From positions 186,001 through 250,000 of the forward strand of contig NZ_VLLB01000008.1 of NCBI RefSeq assembly GCF_007830455.1: a DNA stretch of 64,000 bases, given 5' to 3'. The translations under genes were made by a program, and so were the position numbers. This document shows, in pieces, positions 8,822 to 17,999 of this stretch; the first letter of the stretch is position 1; each line of letters starts with the position of its first letter. The notes below the pieces were generated by a model that made no database searches, was not told the DNA's origin, and worked only from the letters and a program-made list of their open reading frames with translations. This DNA is from Pseudoduganella lurida. Lineage in GTDB: Bacteria > Pseudomonadota > Gammaproteobacteria > Burkholderiales > Burkholderiaceae_D.

Positions 8822-11703
8822 GGCGGCGGGGGCGGCCGGCGTTCGCCGGCCAGCGTACCGAGCAGCCTGGCCAGGCCGGCGGCATCGACCGGCTTGAGGA
8901 AGTGGTAGGAGAAGCCGGCACTCTGGCTGGAGCGGCGGTCCGCTTCCTGGCCATAGCCGGTGATGGCGATGAAGGTGGCCGTGGCGCCGTTGGGCTGCTG
9001 GCGCAGGCGCTGCGCCAGTTCGTAGCCATCCATCTGCGGCAGCCCGATGTCGAGCAGGAACACGTCGATCGCGCCGTCCTGCAGGCGCCGCAGGGCCGCG
9101 TACGGGCTGTGCTCGACGGTTACGCGGTGCCCCGTACTCTCCAGCAGCAGTGCCAGCATCTGCGCCGCATCGACGTTGTCGTCCACCACCATGATGCGCA
9201 GCCCGTGCGGCGCCGGGGCTGCCGCGCCCGGGGCGGGTGCGAATGTCTGCTCGTCGAAGGCGGCGCGGGGCAGGGCCACCGTGAATTCGCTGCCCAGTCC
9301 CGCGCCGTCGCTGCGCACGGAGACGGTGCCGCGGTGCAGCTCCACCAGGCTTTTCACCAGCGCCAGCCCGATGCCGAGTCCGCCCTGCGAACGGTCGGAC
9401 GAACGCTCCGCCTGCATGAACAGCTCGAACACCTTGCCCATCAGGTCCGCGTCCATGCCGATGCCGTTGTCGCGCACCGTGCAGCGCACCACGGCCGCCG
9501 TCACGCCCACGTCCAGCCCGATCGTGCCGCCTTCCGGCGTGTACTTGGCTGCGTTGTTCAGCAGGTTGGTCAGCACCTGCACCAGCCGCTTCTGGTCGCC
9601 GTGCACCCCCGCCGCTTCGTCCGGCAGGCTGACCGCCAGCGCATGGCGGCGCGCCTCGATCAGGGGGCGGGTCTGCTCCACCGCATCCGTCACGATCTGC
9701 CGGACGTCGAGCAGCCGCTGTTCCAGCGTGACGAGGCCCCGTGTCACGCGCGACACGTCCATCAGGTCGTCCACCAGGCTGGTCATGTGCTTCACCTGGC
9801 GCGAGATGATGCCGCTGGTCTGCCGCAGGCGCGGCGCGTCGATGCCGGGCAGGCGCAGCAGGTCGGCCGCGGCGCTGATCGGCGCCAGCGGATTGCGCAG
9901 CTCGTGTGCCAGCATGGCCAGGAACTCGTCCTTGCGAAGGTCGGCATCGCGCAGCTGCTGCTGGGCGCTCTTGCGTTCCGTGATGTCGCGGAAGAAGAAC
10001 GCCAGCCCGCCTTCCAGGGACGGATAGGCGCGGATCTCCAGCCACACCTGCTGGCCGTCCGGCCAGGCGATGCGGAAGTCCTTTGTCTCCGTCGCGTTGG
10101 TCTCCAGTACGCGGCGGAACAGCGCCACCGCTTCCGTGCCGTGCAGCCCGGGCCAGACTTCCCAGTAATGATGGCCCAGCACGTCCTCGCGGCCCCGCCG
10201 CGCCAGGCGCAGGCCTTCCTCGTTCACCTGGCGCACCGTCCACGTGTTGTCGATGACGGCAAAGCCTTCCTTCATGCTGGACAGGATGTGCCGGGTGCGG
10301 TCCCGCTCGCGCACCAGCTCCGCCTGCGCGCGGTACTGGCTGGTGACATCGCTGCCCTCGACCAGGATGCCGGAGATGCGCCCCTCGGCATCGGTGACGG
10401 GCTGGTAGATGAAGTCCAGCATCAGCTCTTCCAGCGGGCCGCCGGGCGCGCGCTGCAGCCGCACCGGCATGCCGTGCGCGATGTAGGGCACGCCGGTGGT
10501 GTAGACATGGTCGAGCAGCTCGAAGAAGCCCTGTCCCGCCAGTTCGGGCAGGGCATCGCGGATCGGCTTGTCGAGGATGTCGCGGTGGCCGATCGCCAGC
10601 AGGTAGGCGGCGTTGGCCAATTCGTACACGTGCTGCGGGCCACGCGTGACGGCGATGAAGCTGGGCGCCTGGTCGAACAGGCGGCGCAGGCGCTCGACCT
10701 CCGAGCCCAGCTGCTTGCGCACCAGCTGCTCGGCGCGCAGCCGGCTGACGGCGCCTTCCAGCTGGTCGAGGCTTTCCTGGGCCGTCTGCACTTGCGCATC
10801 GGTCCAGCGGTGCGCCGCGCGCTTGCCCACCACCAGCGCGGCGGCCGCACCGCCATCGCGGCGCAGCGGCAGGACCAGCAGCGCGCCGAGATCGGGCACG
10901 GCAAGTGCAAGGTCGCCCCCGCCGCCCTCTGCATCGTCGATACGTAGCGGCTGGCCCGCTTCCAGGGCGGCGCCCAGTGCGGCCAGCGCCGGGCCATGCA
11001 GCGCGGCGCTGGCCACGGTGCCGCCAATGTCGCGCAGCACGGCGCGCTGGCAGGCCGGATCCGGTTCGGCATAGCCGATGTAGTGCGCGTCCAGGTGCGC
11101 GCTCAGCGCGTCCCCCGCGGCCCGCAGCGCGGCGTCGGCGTCCGCCACCTGCCGCAAGGCTTCGGCCAGCGCCAGCCGGAACGCCTGGCGCTGTTCGAGC
11201 GCCACCCGCGCCGTGGTCTCGACGGCGGCCGTAAACATGCCGACCACGGCGCCGGTCTCGTCCCGGATGGGACTGTAGGAGAACGTGAAGTGGGCCAGGC
11301 CCAGCGCGCCATCGCGGTGGATGTGGAGCGGCAGGTCCTCGCCCCTGACGGCGCGGCCCTGGTGCATGACCTGGTCGACCATCGGCCCGATCGTGGGCCA
11401 GATCTCGCGCCACGAGTCGATCGCGGCGCCGCCGAAGGCCGTGACATCCTTCTCGTCGCCAAGGATCGGCTGGTAGGCATCGTTGTAGAACTGGATCAGC
11501 CGCGGACCCCACCAGACGGCGATGGGAAAGTGCGAATCGAGGCAGATGTTCAGGGCCAGGTTCAGGCTGTGCGGCCAGGCCGGCCGGTCGCCGAGTTCGG
11601 AGCGCGCCCAGTCATGGCCGCGCAGGCGCGCCGCCATCCTGCCTTCCTGCGCAAAAGGCGGCAGGACCGAGGGCGGCAGCACCGCAGTATCCAAGGGGTT
11701 CAT
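8818..11703 (-). CDS. PAS/GAF hybrid histidine kinase with C-terminal receiver
   Basis: A 961-aa protein without obvious membrane helices, so probably cytoplasmic. It carries an N-terminal PAS-like domain (HFPIAVWWGP, FYNDAYQPILG), a GAF-like segment, two further PAS domains, and a HisKA domain with phospho-His600 in LAHELRNPLAP. HATPase_c (NLLNNAAKYTPEGG, DNGIGM, GLGIGLALV) and a receiver with Asp885 in LLDIGLPQMDG follow. ATG 11703 is preferred over a GTG at 11736. It can pass phosphate internally from His to Asp; output partners are not apparent nearby. Its stop shares the CTAG at 8818-8821 with the receptor gene. It is divergent from a periplasmic binding protein gene 172 bp away. The HisKA/HATPase part is closely similar to the split kinase at 50.8 kb. 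Confidence 0.88.
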   Translation of the reverse strand: MNPLDTAVLPPSVLPPFAQEGRMAARLRGHDWARSELGDRPAWPHSLNLALNICLDSHFPIAVWWGPRLIQFYNDAYQPILGDEKDVTAFGGAAIDSWREIWPTIGPMVDQVMHQGRAVRGEDLPLHIHRDGALGLAHFTFSYSPIRDETGAVVGMFTAAVETTARVALEQRQAFRLALAEALRQVADADAALRAAGDALSAHLDAHYIGYAEPDPACQRAVLRDIGGTVASAALHGPALAALGAALEAGQPLRIDDAEGGGGDLALAVPDLGALLVLPLRRDGGAAAALVVGKRAAHRWTDAQVQTAQESLDQLEGAVSRLRAEQLVRKQLGSEVERLRRLFDQAPSFIAVTRGPQHVYELANAAYLLAIGHRDILDKPIRDALPELAGQGFFELLDHVYTTGVPYIAHGMPVRLQRAPGGPLEELMLDFIYQPVTDAEGRISGILVEGSDVTSQYRAQAELVRERDRTRHILSSMKEGFAVIDNTWTVRQVNEEGLRLARRGREDVLGHHYWEVWPGLHGTEAVALFRRVLETNATETKDFRIAWPDGQQVWLEIRAYPSLEGGLAFFFRDITERKSAQQQLRDADLRKDEFLAMLAHELRNPLAPISAAADLLRLPGIDAPRLRQTSGIISRQVKHMTSLVDDLMDVSRVTRGLVTLEQRLLDVRQIVTDAVEQTRPLIEARRHALAVSLPDEAAGVHGDQKRLVQVLTNLLNNAAKYTPEGGTIGLDVGVTAAVVRCTVRDNGIGMDADLMGKVFELFMQAERSSDRSQGGLGIGLALVKSLVELHRGTVSVRSDGAGLGSEFTVALPRAAFDEQTFAPAPGAAAPAPHGLRIMVVDDNVDAAQMLALLLESTGHRVTVEHSPYAALRRLQDGAIDVFLLDIGLPQMDGYELAQRLRQQPNGATATFIAITGYGQEADRRSSQSAGFSYHFLKPVDAAGLARLLGTLAGERRPPPPP

Positions 11704-11875
11704 GTGCAGCGATCTTTGTGAGGCAACGGCCGGCACGCGGCCCGGTAGGAGCGGATTCTACGCGAACCCGTCGGTGGCGGTGCGCCACGCAGGCACGTTG
11801 GCGTGCGCAGCGGTGCCGGGCGCGCCATCGGCGGGCCGGGCATTACAATCGGGGCATCCAACCACGAAAGCCGTC

Positions 11876-13027
11876 ATGTCCCGCCGCCTTGCCGCCCTCG
11901 CCACCATCGCCACCAGCGTGCTTGCTTCCACCAGTGCCATCGCCCAGACCATCGTGAAGATCGGTACCGCCTCGCCGCTGTCCGGTCCCGGCGCGCACCA
12001 GGGCAAGGATATCGAGAACGGCGCCCGCATGGCCATCGACGAGCTGAACGCGGCCGGCATCGCCATCGGCGGCAGGAAGATCCAGTGGGTGCTGCAGCCG
12101 GAGGACGATGCGGCCGACCCGAAGGCCGGCACCGCCGTCGCGCAGAAGCTGGTCGACGCCCACGTGGCCGCCGTCGTGGGCCACCTGAACTCGGGCACCA
12201 CGGTGCCTGCCTCGAAGATCTACGCCACCGCCGGCATCCCGCAGATCTCGCCGGCCGCCACCACGCCCGTCTACACGCAGCAGGGTTTCAGGACGGCCTT
12301 CCGGGTGGTCGCCAACGACAACCTGATCGGCCGCACGCTGGCCACTTATACGCTGGGCACGCTGAAGGCGAAACGCATCGCCATCATCGACGACCGCACG
12401 GCCTTCGGCCAGGGCCTGGCGGACGAATTCGCCAAAGGCGTGCGGGCCGCGGGCGGCGCCGCCACCCTCGTCAGCCGCCAGTTCACCAGCGACAAGGCCG
12501 TCGACTTCAACGCCATCCTCACGCAGATCCGCGCCAAGAAGCCGGACGTGATCTTCTACGGCGGCATGGACGCGGTGGCCGGGCCGATGCTCAAGCAGAT
12601 GAAGACGCTGGGCCTGCCGGCCATGCTGGTGTCGGGCGACGGCATCTGCTCCGAACGCATGCCGGTGCTGGCCGGCGACGCGCTGGGCGAAGGCAAGGTG
12701 GTGTGCGTGGTGGCCGGCGGCGTGGAGGGCCCGCGGGAAGCCGGTGCGGCCGCCTTCACGCAGCGCTACCAGGCGCGCTACAAGCTGCAGATCCAGTCCT
12801 ACGCACCGTATGCCTACGACGCCGTGATGGTGCTGGCCAAGGCGATGCAGGCGGCCGGCTCCACGGTGCCCGCCACGTTCCTGCCGGCGCTGGCGAAGGT
12901 GCGCCACGAAGGCGTGACGGGCACGATCGCCTTCGATGCCAAGGGCGACCTGCGCAACGCGGCGATGACGCTGTTCACCTACCGGAACGGCAGGAAGGTG
13001 AAGCTGCAGGTGGTGCGGGGCGGGTAA
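11876..13027 (+). CDS. Solitary branched-chain amino acid-type ABC substrate-binding protein
   Basis: A 383-aa periplasmic binding protein of the LivJ/LivK class (Peripla_BP_6). The signal peptide ends near STSAIA (residue 23), followed by VKIGTASPLSGPGAHQGKD, typical of the family. The frame is open upstream, but ATG 11876 is the only start that gives a proper signal peptide. No livHMGF permease or ATPase gene is adjacent. The gene is divergent from the hybrid kinase and converges with the SGNH hydrolase gene with a single base between stops. It may serve a remote transporter or feed ligand information to a sensor; both are inference. The ligand could be an amino acid, amide or aromatic acid. 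Confidence 0.87.
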   Translation: MSRRLAALATIATSVLASTSAIAQTIVKIGTASPLSGPGAHQGKDIENGARMAIDELNAAGIAIGGRKIQWVLQPEDDAADPKAGTAVAQKLVDAHVAAVVGHLNSGTTVPASKIYATAGIPQISPAATTPVYTQQGFRTAFRVVANDNLIGRTLATYTLGTLKAKRIAIIDDRTAFGQGLADEFAKGVRAAGGAATLVSRQFTSDKAVDFNAILTQIRAKKPDVIFYGGMDAVAGPMLKQMKTLGLPAMLVSGDGICSERMPVLAGDALGEGKVVCVVAGGVEGPREAGAAAFTQRYQARYKLQIQSYAPYAYDAVMVLAKAMQAAGSTVPATFLPALAKVRHEGVTGTIAFDAKGDLRNAAMTLFTYRNGRKVKLQVVRGG

Positions 13028-13028
13028 C

Positions 13029-13685
13029 TCAGTTCTTCAGCAGGTGCGGGCCGACCTGCTCTTCCCAGAGACGGTAGCCGTCGCGATTGAGATGCAGCAT
13101 GTCGTCGACGAACAGCTCGCGCCGCGCCTTGCCGTTGTCGAGCATCGGCGCAAACACGTCCACGAAGCTGGCCTGCGGTTCCTTCGCCAGCGCGTCGGCG
13201 ATCAGCCGGTTCGCCTCGACATATTTGTCACGGTACTTGTCGCGCGAGGGACTGGGCTTCATCGATATATACAGCAGCGGCACGCCGGGCAGGCGGGCGC
13301 GGATCGCGCGCACCAGGTCGACCGTCTTGCCGGCCACCGACGTTGCGGACTCCTTTTCGTCGGGGATGTTGTTGTCGCCCACGTAGAGCACCACCTGGCG
13401 CGGTTGGTAGCTCACGACCAGGTCATCGAGATGCACTGCAATGTCCTCGATGGTGCTGCCGCCGATGCCGCGGTTGATCACGTTGTACGACCCGAACGCC
13501 ACCTGCAGCGTCTCCCACTTGCGGATCGACGAGCTGCCGACGAACACGATCGGATGGGGCGGCGTCTGGTACATCCTGTCGTAGCGCTTGATGGCCGCGA
13601 CGGCGTCGGCATAGCGGGGCGGCGCCGTCTCGGCGACGGCGAACTGCGACAGCAGGAGCAGGGCAATGGAAAGGATACTCTTCAT
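13029..13685 (-). CDS. Secreted SGNH/GDSL-type hydrolase
   Basis: A 218-aa protein with a signal peptide (MKSILSIALLLLSQFAVAE) and a small SGNH hydrolase domain. Block I is VFVGSSSIRKW, so the usual GDS is replaced by GSSS as in PAF-acetylhydrolase-like members. Gly is in NRGIGGST, Asn in GDNN, and Asp/His in VDDMLHLNRDGY. ATG 13683-13685 is chosen because the much longer upstream frame lacks any export signal. Likely acts as an esterase or deacetylase on carbohydrate or lipid esters in the periplasm or outside. It is divergent from the DUF1593 gene across a tandem repeat array. Confidence 0.85.
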   Translation of the reverse strand: MKSILSIALLLLSQFAVAETAPPRYADAVAAIKRYDRMYQTPPHPIVFVGSSSIRKWETLQVAFGSYNVINRGIGGSTIEDIAVHLDDLVVSYQPRQVVLYVGDNNIPDEKESATSVAGKTVDLVRAIRARLPGVPLLYISMKPSPSRDKYRDKYVEANRLIADALAKEPQASFVDVFAPMLDNGKARRELFVDDMLHLNRDGYRLWEEQVGPHLLKN

Positions 13686-13737
13686 CGTATTCTCGCGGGA
13701 TGGCGCCTGCGGGAGGCGCATTCGGTTGGTGGTAGCG

Positions 13738-13821
13738 GGCTCGCAGTATCGGACTCGCAGTATCGGACTCGCAGTAAGGGACTCGCAGTACCGGACTCGC
13801 AGTATAGGGCTCGTGGCATCG
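13738..13821. repeat. Six tandem 14-bp repeats in a divergent promoter region
   Basis: Units start at 13738, 13752, 13766, 13780, 13794 and 13808. The consensus is GACTCGCAGTATCG; the middle four keep GACTCGCAGTA exactly and the last unit is degenerate. The array fills about half of the 180-bp space between the divergent SGNH and DUF1593 genes. The period is a little over one helical turn, so the copies rotate slowly around the DNA face. It could be a cooperative operator or simply an unstable minisatellite. Confidence 0.85.
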
Positions 13822-13865
13822 GTATCATCGTACACTACGCACATTGCGCATCCCTGAAGGCACCC

Positions 13866-15155
13866 ATGCTCCAGTCGCTCCGTCCCGCTCTGTACAAGAC
13901 ATTGGCGCCGGCCGCCTGCGCGGCCGCCATGCTGGCCGTCCCGCCGGGTGCCGCCGCCGAAGGGCCGCGCCACCGCATCGTCGTGTCCACCGATATCGGC
14001 GGCACCGATCCGGATGACGACCAGTCGATGGTGCACCTGCTGGCCTACGCGGACACGTTCGATATCGAGGGCCTGATCTCGTCGCCGTTCGAATCCGATG
14101 CGGGCCGCGCGCGCAACATCCTCGCGGTCATCGACGAATACGAGAAGGATTACCCGAAGCTGAAGCGGCATTCGCCCGGGTATCCGGCACCGGAGGCGCT
14201 GCGCGCGGTGACGAAGCAGGGCGAGACCGGTTCCACCGGCCTGCGCGGCTGGGGCGTGCCCACGGAGGGATCGAACGCCATCATCGCCGCCGCGAAGCGC
14301 GACGATCCGCGGCCGCTGTGGGTGCTCGCCTGGGGCAACCTGAGCGACGTGGCGCAGGCGCTGCACGACGATCCGTCCATCAAGCCGAAGCTGCGGGTGT
14401 ACTGGATCGGCGGGCCGAACAAGAAGTGGGGGCCGGCCGCGTTCGACTACATCGAGCGCGAGCATCCGGACCTGTGGATGATCGAATCGAATTCCACCTA
14501 CCGTGGCTGGTTCGTGGGCGGCGACCAGCGGGGCGACCTGGGCAACACGGCCTTCGTGCAGCACAGGTTGCAGGGCCACGGCGCGCTGGGAAACTACTTC
14601 GCCGGCCACCTGAAGGGCACGATCAAGATGGGCGACACGCCGTCCGTCACGTACCTGCTGGGCGCCACGCCGCTCGATCCCACCCGCGATTCCTGGGGCG
14701 GGCACTACGTGCGCGCATGGGAGCGCCAGCGCACCACGTTCGACCGTCCCGCCACGGCGGCCGACCGCGTCGAGGCCTTTTCCATCGTCGAATTCAGGCT
14801 GGCCAGCGACGCGCTGCCGGTGGCGGCGACCAGGCTGTTCGTGGATGGCCAGTCGTTCCCCGGCTACCGCCACGCGGACGGCAGCTGGCGCTTCCTGTTT
14901 TCGCCGAAGGAAGCGAAGACGTTCAGCTACGAGATCCGCAGCGACAAGCCGGGCGTCGCGCCATTGAAGGGGGCGTTCACCGCCGTGATGCCCGCCGCGG
15001 GCAGCAAGCCGTCGGCAAGATATGCGAACTGGTGGACCGACGATCCGGACCCCCGCGTGGCCGAAGGCGAGCACCAGGGCGCGCAAACCGTCAGCCGCTG
15101 GCGCGCCGCGTATCTCGCCGATTTCGCGGCACGCATCGCGCGGGCGGACCGCTAG
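13866..15155 (+). CDS. DUF1593 nucleoside hydrolase-like secreted protein
   Basis: A 429-aa protein with a signal peptide (to about residue 32, GAAAEG) and a nucleoside hydrolase-like fold starting HRIVVSTDIGGTDPDDDQS, whose Asp cluster matches the calcium-binding loop of ribohydrolases. WVLAWGNLSDVAQAL and YWIGGPN follow. About 110 C-terminal residues form a separate beta-rich domain. Members are common in polysaccharide-degrading bacteria (DUF1593, Sde182-like) and are thought to hydrolyse a glycosidic bond; the substrate is not established. ATG 13866 is used because upstream codons run through the repeat array. Its TAG stop overlaps the mrpG stop (CTAG 15152-15155). Confidence 0.82.
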   Translation: MLQSLRPALYKTLAPAACAAAMLAVPPGAAAEGPRHRIVVSTDIGGTDPDDDQSMVHLLAYADTFDIEGLISSPFESDAGRARNILAVIDEYEKDYPKLKRHSPGYPAPEALRAVTKQGETGSTGLRGWGVPTEGSNAIIAAAKRDDPRPLWVLAWGNLSDVAQALHDDPSIKPKLRVYWIGGPNKKWGPAAFDYIEREHPDLWMIESNSTYRGWFVGGDQRGDLGNTAFVQHRLQGHGALGNYFAGHLKGTIKMGDTPSVTYLLGATPLDPTRDSWGGHYVRAWERQRTTFDRPATAADRVEAFSIVEFRLASDALPVAATRLFVDGQSFPGYRHADGSWRFLFSPKEAKTFSYEIRSDKPGVAPLKGAFTAVMPAAGSKPSARYANWWTDDPDPRVAEGEHQGAQTVSRWRAAYLADFAARIARADR

Positions 15156-15553
15156 GCGGGCGGCGTCTCCGGGGGCGCCGTGCGCGCATCCGTGAGGGCG
15201 TAGACATCGCCCGCCGTCACGCCGCCCCCGTCCTTGCGGGCCCGCAGGTCGCGGTACACGGCGGCGCGCATGATCGTCATCGCCACTACGGGCGCGGTCA
15301 GCAGGATGAACACGGTGATGATGATCTCATGGAAGACCGGGCGCGCCTGCGTCACGGTAAAGTAGATCATCGAGGCCAGCAGCAGGCAGCCGGCGCCCAG
15401 CGTGATGGTGATGGCGGGGCCGTGGATGCGCTGGTAGAAGGTGCGCAGCCGCAGCAGGCCGAGCGCACCGGCCAGGATGACCGTGCCGCCCAGGACCAGC
15501 AGCAGCGCCACCGGCAGCGCGGCCCAGGCGGGGATCGTCTCGATGGTGCTCAT
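15152..15553 (-). CDS. mrpG: Mrp/Pha cation/proton antiporter subunit G
   Basis: A 133-aa membrane protein with three hydrophobic helices and the subunit G signature LGLLRLRTFYQRIHGPA. It is the last gene of the minus-strand antiporter operon, 10 bp after mrpF. Subunit G is a small structural part of the Mrp complex, needed for Na+(K+)/H+ antiport. The C-terminal tail is hydrophilic and Pro/Thr-rich. Its stop codon shares CTAG with the convergent DUF1593 gene. Confidence 0.92.
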   Translation of the reverse strand: MSTIETIPAWAALPVALLLVLGGTVILAGALGLLRLRTFYQRIHGPAITITLGAGCLLLASMIYFTVTQARPVFHEIIITVFILLTAPVVAMTIMRAAVYRDLRARKDGGGVTAGDVYALTDARTAPPETPPA

Positions 15554-15563
15554 TGGGGCTTCC

Positions 15564-15842
15564 TCATTCGATGATCTCGCCGCGCATCAGGAACTTGGCC
15601 ATCGCGATGGTCGACACGAAGCCGACCAGCGCGACCAGGATGGCGATCTCGAAATAGATCTGCGTGCCGTAGCGGATGCCCAGCACGATGGCCGCCAGCA
15701 TGCCGCACATCCACAGCGTGTCGAGCGCCAGCACGCGGTCGTGCGCGGCCGGGCCGGCGAGCAGCCGGATGGCGCAGAACACCATCGCCAGCAGCACGCA
15801 CACCAGCGCGTAGGCGATGGCCACTTCAAGCAGGGTTGCCAT
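15564..15842 (-). CDS. mrpF: Mrp/Pha antiporter subunit F
   Basis: A 92-aa protein with three transmembrane helices and the motif RLLAGPAAHDRVLALDTL that marks MrpF/PhaF. Length is standard for the family. The start at 15842 lies 17 bp inside the 3' end of mrpE, so the two are coupled. It works as part of the multi-subunit cation/proton antiporter in the inner membrane. Confidence 0.93.
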   Translation of the reverse strand: MATLLEVAIAYALVCVLLAMVFCAIRLLAGPAAHDRVLALDTLWMCGMLAAIVLGIRYGTQIYFEIAILVALVGFVSTIAMAKFLMRGEIIE

Positions 15843-16365
15843 GGTCGTTCTCCTTCTTTTGGGACGGGATATCCCCGGATTCGAAGATCTGCATCAGCGG
15901 CGCCTCGTAGCGGGTCCTGATGGTGTCCACCCACCAGTCGCGGTCGTGCAGGTCGAACACGTGCAGCGCCAGTTCGTGACCCTCCGGCAGGATCTCGATC
16001 CACACCGTGCCGGGCGTCATGTTGATCAGGCAGGACAGCATCGCCAGGCCGTACGGATCGCGCATCGTCAGCGGCACGCGGATGAACTGCGAGTTCACCT
16101 TGCCATAATCCTTGAACAGGATGATGCGGCACACGGCGAAGCAGGAGCGGACGATCTCCACGGCGGCCATGCCGATCAGGCGCACGAACACCAGCGGCTT
16201 GCGCAGGCGCGGGTAGCCGAGCGGCTGCAGCCGGCGCGTCAGCAGCGGCACGGCGATGCCGAGCGCGGCGCCGAACAGGATATTCGCCGGATCGAGCGTC
16301 TGGTTCAGCACCAGCCACAGGGCGCACAGCGCCAGCGACACGATGGGGAAGGGCAGCCACCGCAT
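15826..16365 (-). CDS. mrpE: Mrp/Pha antiporter subunit E
   Basis: A 179-aa subunit with two or three N-terminal helices (MRWLPFPIVSLALCALWLVL) and the family motif INMTPGTVWIEI at about residue 120. ATG 16365 overlaps the mrpD stop in ATGA. MrpE supports assembly and full activity of the antiporter. The frame is open far upstream inside mrpD, but only this start matches the family N-terminus. Confidence 0.92.
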   Translation of the reverse strand: MRWLPFPIVSLALCALWLVLNQTLDPANILFGAALGIAVPLLTRRLQPLGYPRLRKPLVFVRLIGMAAVEIVRSCFAVCRIILFKDYGKVNSQFIRVPLTMRDPYGLAMLSCLINMTPGTVWIEILPEGHELALHVFDLHDRDWWVDTIRTRYEAPLMQIFESGDIPSQKKENDHGNPA

Positions 16366-17999
16366 CACGGCGCCCTCGTGACCGGCGCGGGCACGGGCTT
16401 CGCGCCCAGCACCCGGTCGATGTACAGCGCCGGCCGGTGGATCGCCGCACCGGCGCGCGCGAGGTAGTCGAATACCGGCGCAGCCTGCACCGTCATCAGC
16501 ACGGACACCAGCAGCAGCGCGAACACCGGCGCCAGTTCCGCCGCATGCAGGCGCGGCGGGGCCGCATCGCTGATCCAGAACGTGCGCACGCCGAAGCGCA
16601 TCAGCGAGATGATGCTGATCAGGCCGGACACGAACACCAGCGCCATCAGGGTCCAGCCGGCCGTTGCAATGCCCGGCGCATGCGGGCCCGGATCGAGCAG
16701 CGCGTGGAACATGCCGAACTTGGCCACGAAGCCGGACAGCGGCGGCAGGCCGGCGATCGTCAGCGCGCAGGCCGCGAACGCGAGCGACAGCAGCGCCATC
16801 GCCGCCGGCACGCCCTGGCCCTTCGGTTCGGCCGGCATGTCCTCCACGGCATAGGCCTCGGCCGTCAGCGCCAGGATCGCCGCACCCGGCGTACGGATGC
16901 GGTCCACCAGCTCGATCAGCAGCACGAAGGCGCCGATCGCCAGCGTGGAGGCCAGGAAGTAGTACAGGCCGGCCGTCACGAGCGAGGGCTGGCCATAGCC
17001 GACCACGGCCAGCAGCGTGCCGGACGAGACGATCGCCGCGTAGCCGGCCAGCCGTCCGGCCGTGTCGGTGGCCAGCATGCCGGCCGCGCCGAACACGATG
17101 GTGGCCATGCCGCCCCACAGCAGCGCCTCGTAGCCGAAGCGGGCCACGTCGCCGGCCGTGCCGCTGAACGTGAGCAGCCAGAGGCGCAGGATCACGTAGG
17201 CGCCCACCTTGGTCATCAGCACCAGCATTACGGCCACCGGCGGCGAGGCGGCCGCATACGTGGTGGGCAGCCAGAAGCCCAGTGGCCACATGGCGCTCTT
17301 GGTGAGGAAAGCCAGCGCCAGCACGGCGATGCCGGTCTTGAACAGGCTGGCGTCGCCACCGGCCAGTACGGCGGCGCGCGCGGCGATGTCGGCCATGTTC
17401 AGCGTGCCGGTGGTGGCATAGATCAGCGCCGTGCCGACCAGGAAGAACAGCGCCGCCACCAGGTTCACGGCGATGTACTGCAGGCTGGCGCGCAGCCGCT
17501 CCACGTTGTAGCCGTGCAGGACCAGGCCATACGACGCGGCCAGCATCACCTCGAAGAACACGAACAGGTTGAACAGGTCGTGCGTGAGGAAGGCGCCGTT
17601 GATGCCCATCAGCAGGAACTGGAACAGCGGGTGGAAGTGCACGCCGATGCGGCTCCAGCGCGGTTGCGCGTAATGCAGGGCCGCCAGTGCCAGCAGGGAG
17701 GTGAGCAGCAGCATCGCGGCGGCCAGCCGGTCGGCCACCAGCGCGATGCCGAACGGCGCGGCCCAGTTGGCGGCCAGGTAGATGCCGATGCCGTTCTTCC
17801 ACTCGCTGTCGGCGAAGTGCATCAGCGCCACCGCATTGGCCAGCAGGGCCAGCACGGCGCCGTAGGCCAGGGCGAATTTCAGCCGGTGCCAGCCCTGCGT
17901 GAGGGTCGCCAGCACGGCGCCGCACAGCAGCGGCAGCACGATGGGCAGCATGACGAGGTGGCGGCTCCATTCCACGCCGGTGGTCATGGCCACGCTCAT
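16365..17999 (-). CDS. mrpD: Mrp/Pha antiporter subunit D (NuoN/NuoL-like proton channel)
   Basis: A 544-aa polytopic protein with about 14 helices of the proton-translocating complex I antiporter family. FLTKSAMWPLGFWLPTTY carries the conserved Lys and Pro of the channel, and the helix with LFFLVGTALIYATTGTLN is typical. It starts inside the ATGA overlap with mrpC (17996-17999). A second Met is four codons in and could be the true start. It forms an ion-translocating core with MrpA. Confidence 0.93.
   Translation of the reverse strand: MSVAMTTGVEWSRHLVMLPIVLPLLCGAVLATLTQGWHRLKFALAYGAVLALLANAVALMHFADSEWKNGIGIYLAANWAAPFGIALVADRLAAAMLLLTSLLALAALHYAQPRWSRIGVHFHPLFQFLLMGINGAFLTHDLFNLFVFFEVMLAASYGLVLHGYNVERLRASLQYIAVNLVAALFFLVGTALIYATTGTLNMADIAARAAVLAGGDASLFKTGIAVLALAFLTKSAMWPLGFWLPTTYAAASPPVAVMLVLMTKVGAYVILRLWLLTFSGTAGDVARFGYEALLWGGMATIVFGAAGMLATDTAGRLAGYAAIVSSGTLLAVVGYGQPSLVTAGLYYFLASTLAIGAFVLLIELVDRIRTPGAAILALTAEAYAVEDMPAEPKGQGVPAAMALLSLAFAACALTIAGLPPLSGFVAKFGMFHALLDPGPHAPGIATAGWTLMALVFVSGLISIISLMRFGVRTFWISDAAPPRLHAAELAPVFALLLVSVLMTVQAAPVFDYLARAGAAIHRPALYIDRVLGAKPVPAPVTRAP

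Noticed and set aside
6347..11512. A 1721-codon open frame on the minus strand across the TonB receptor and hybrid kinase genes
   Set aside because: High GC with third-position bias keeps alternative frames open. Its translation is low-complexity Arg/Ala/Gly/His without domains, while the competing frames have clear domains and start signals.
13738..13821. Possible CRISPR array
   Set aside because: Units are 14 bp and directly adjacent with no spacers, and no cas genes are nearby.
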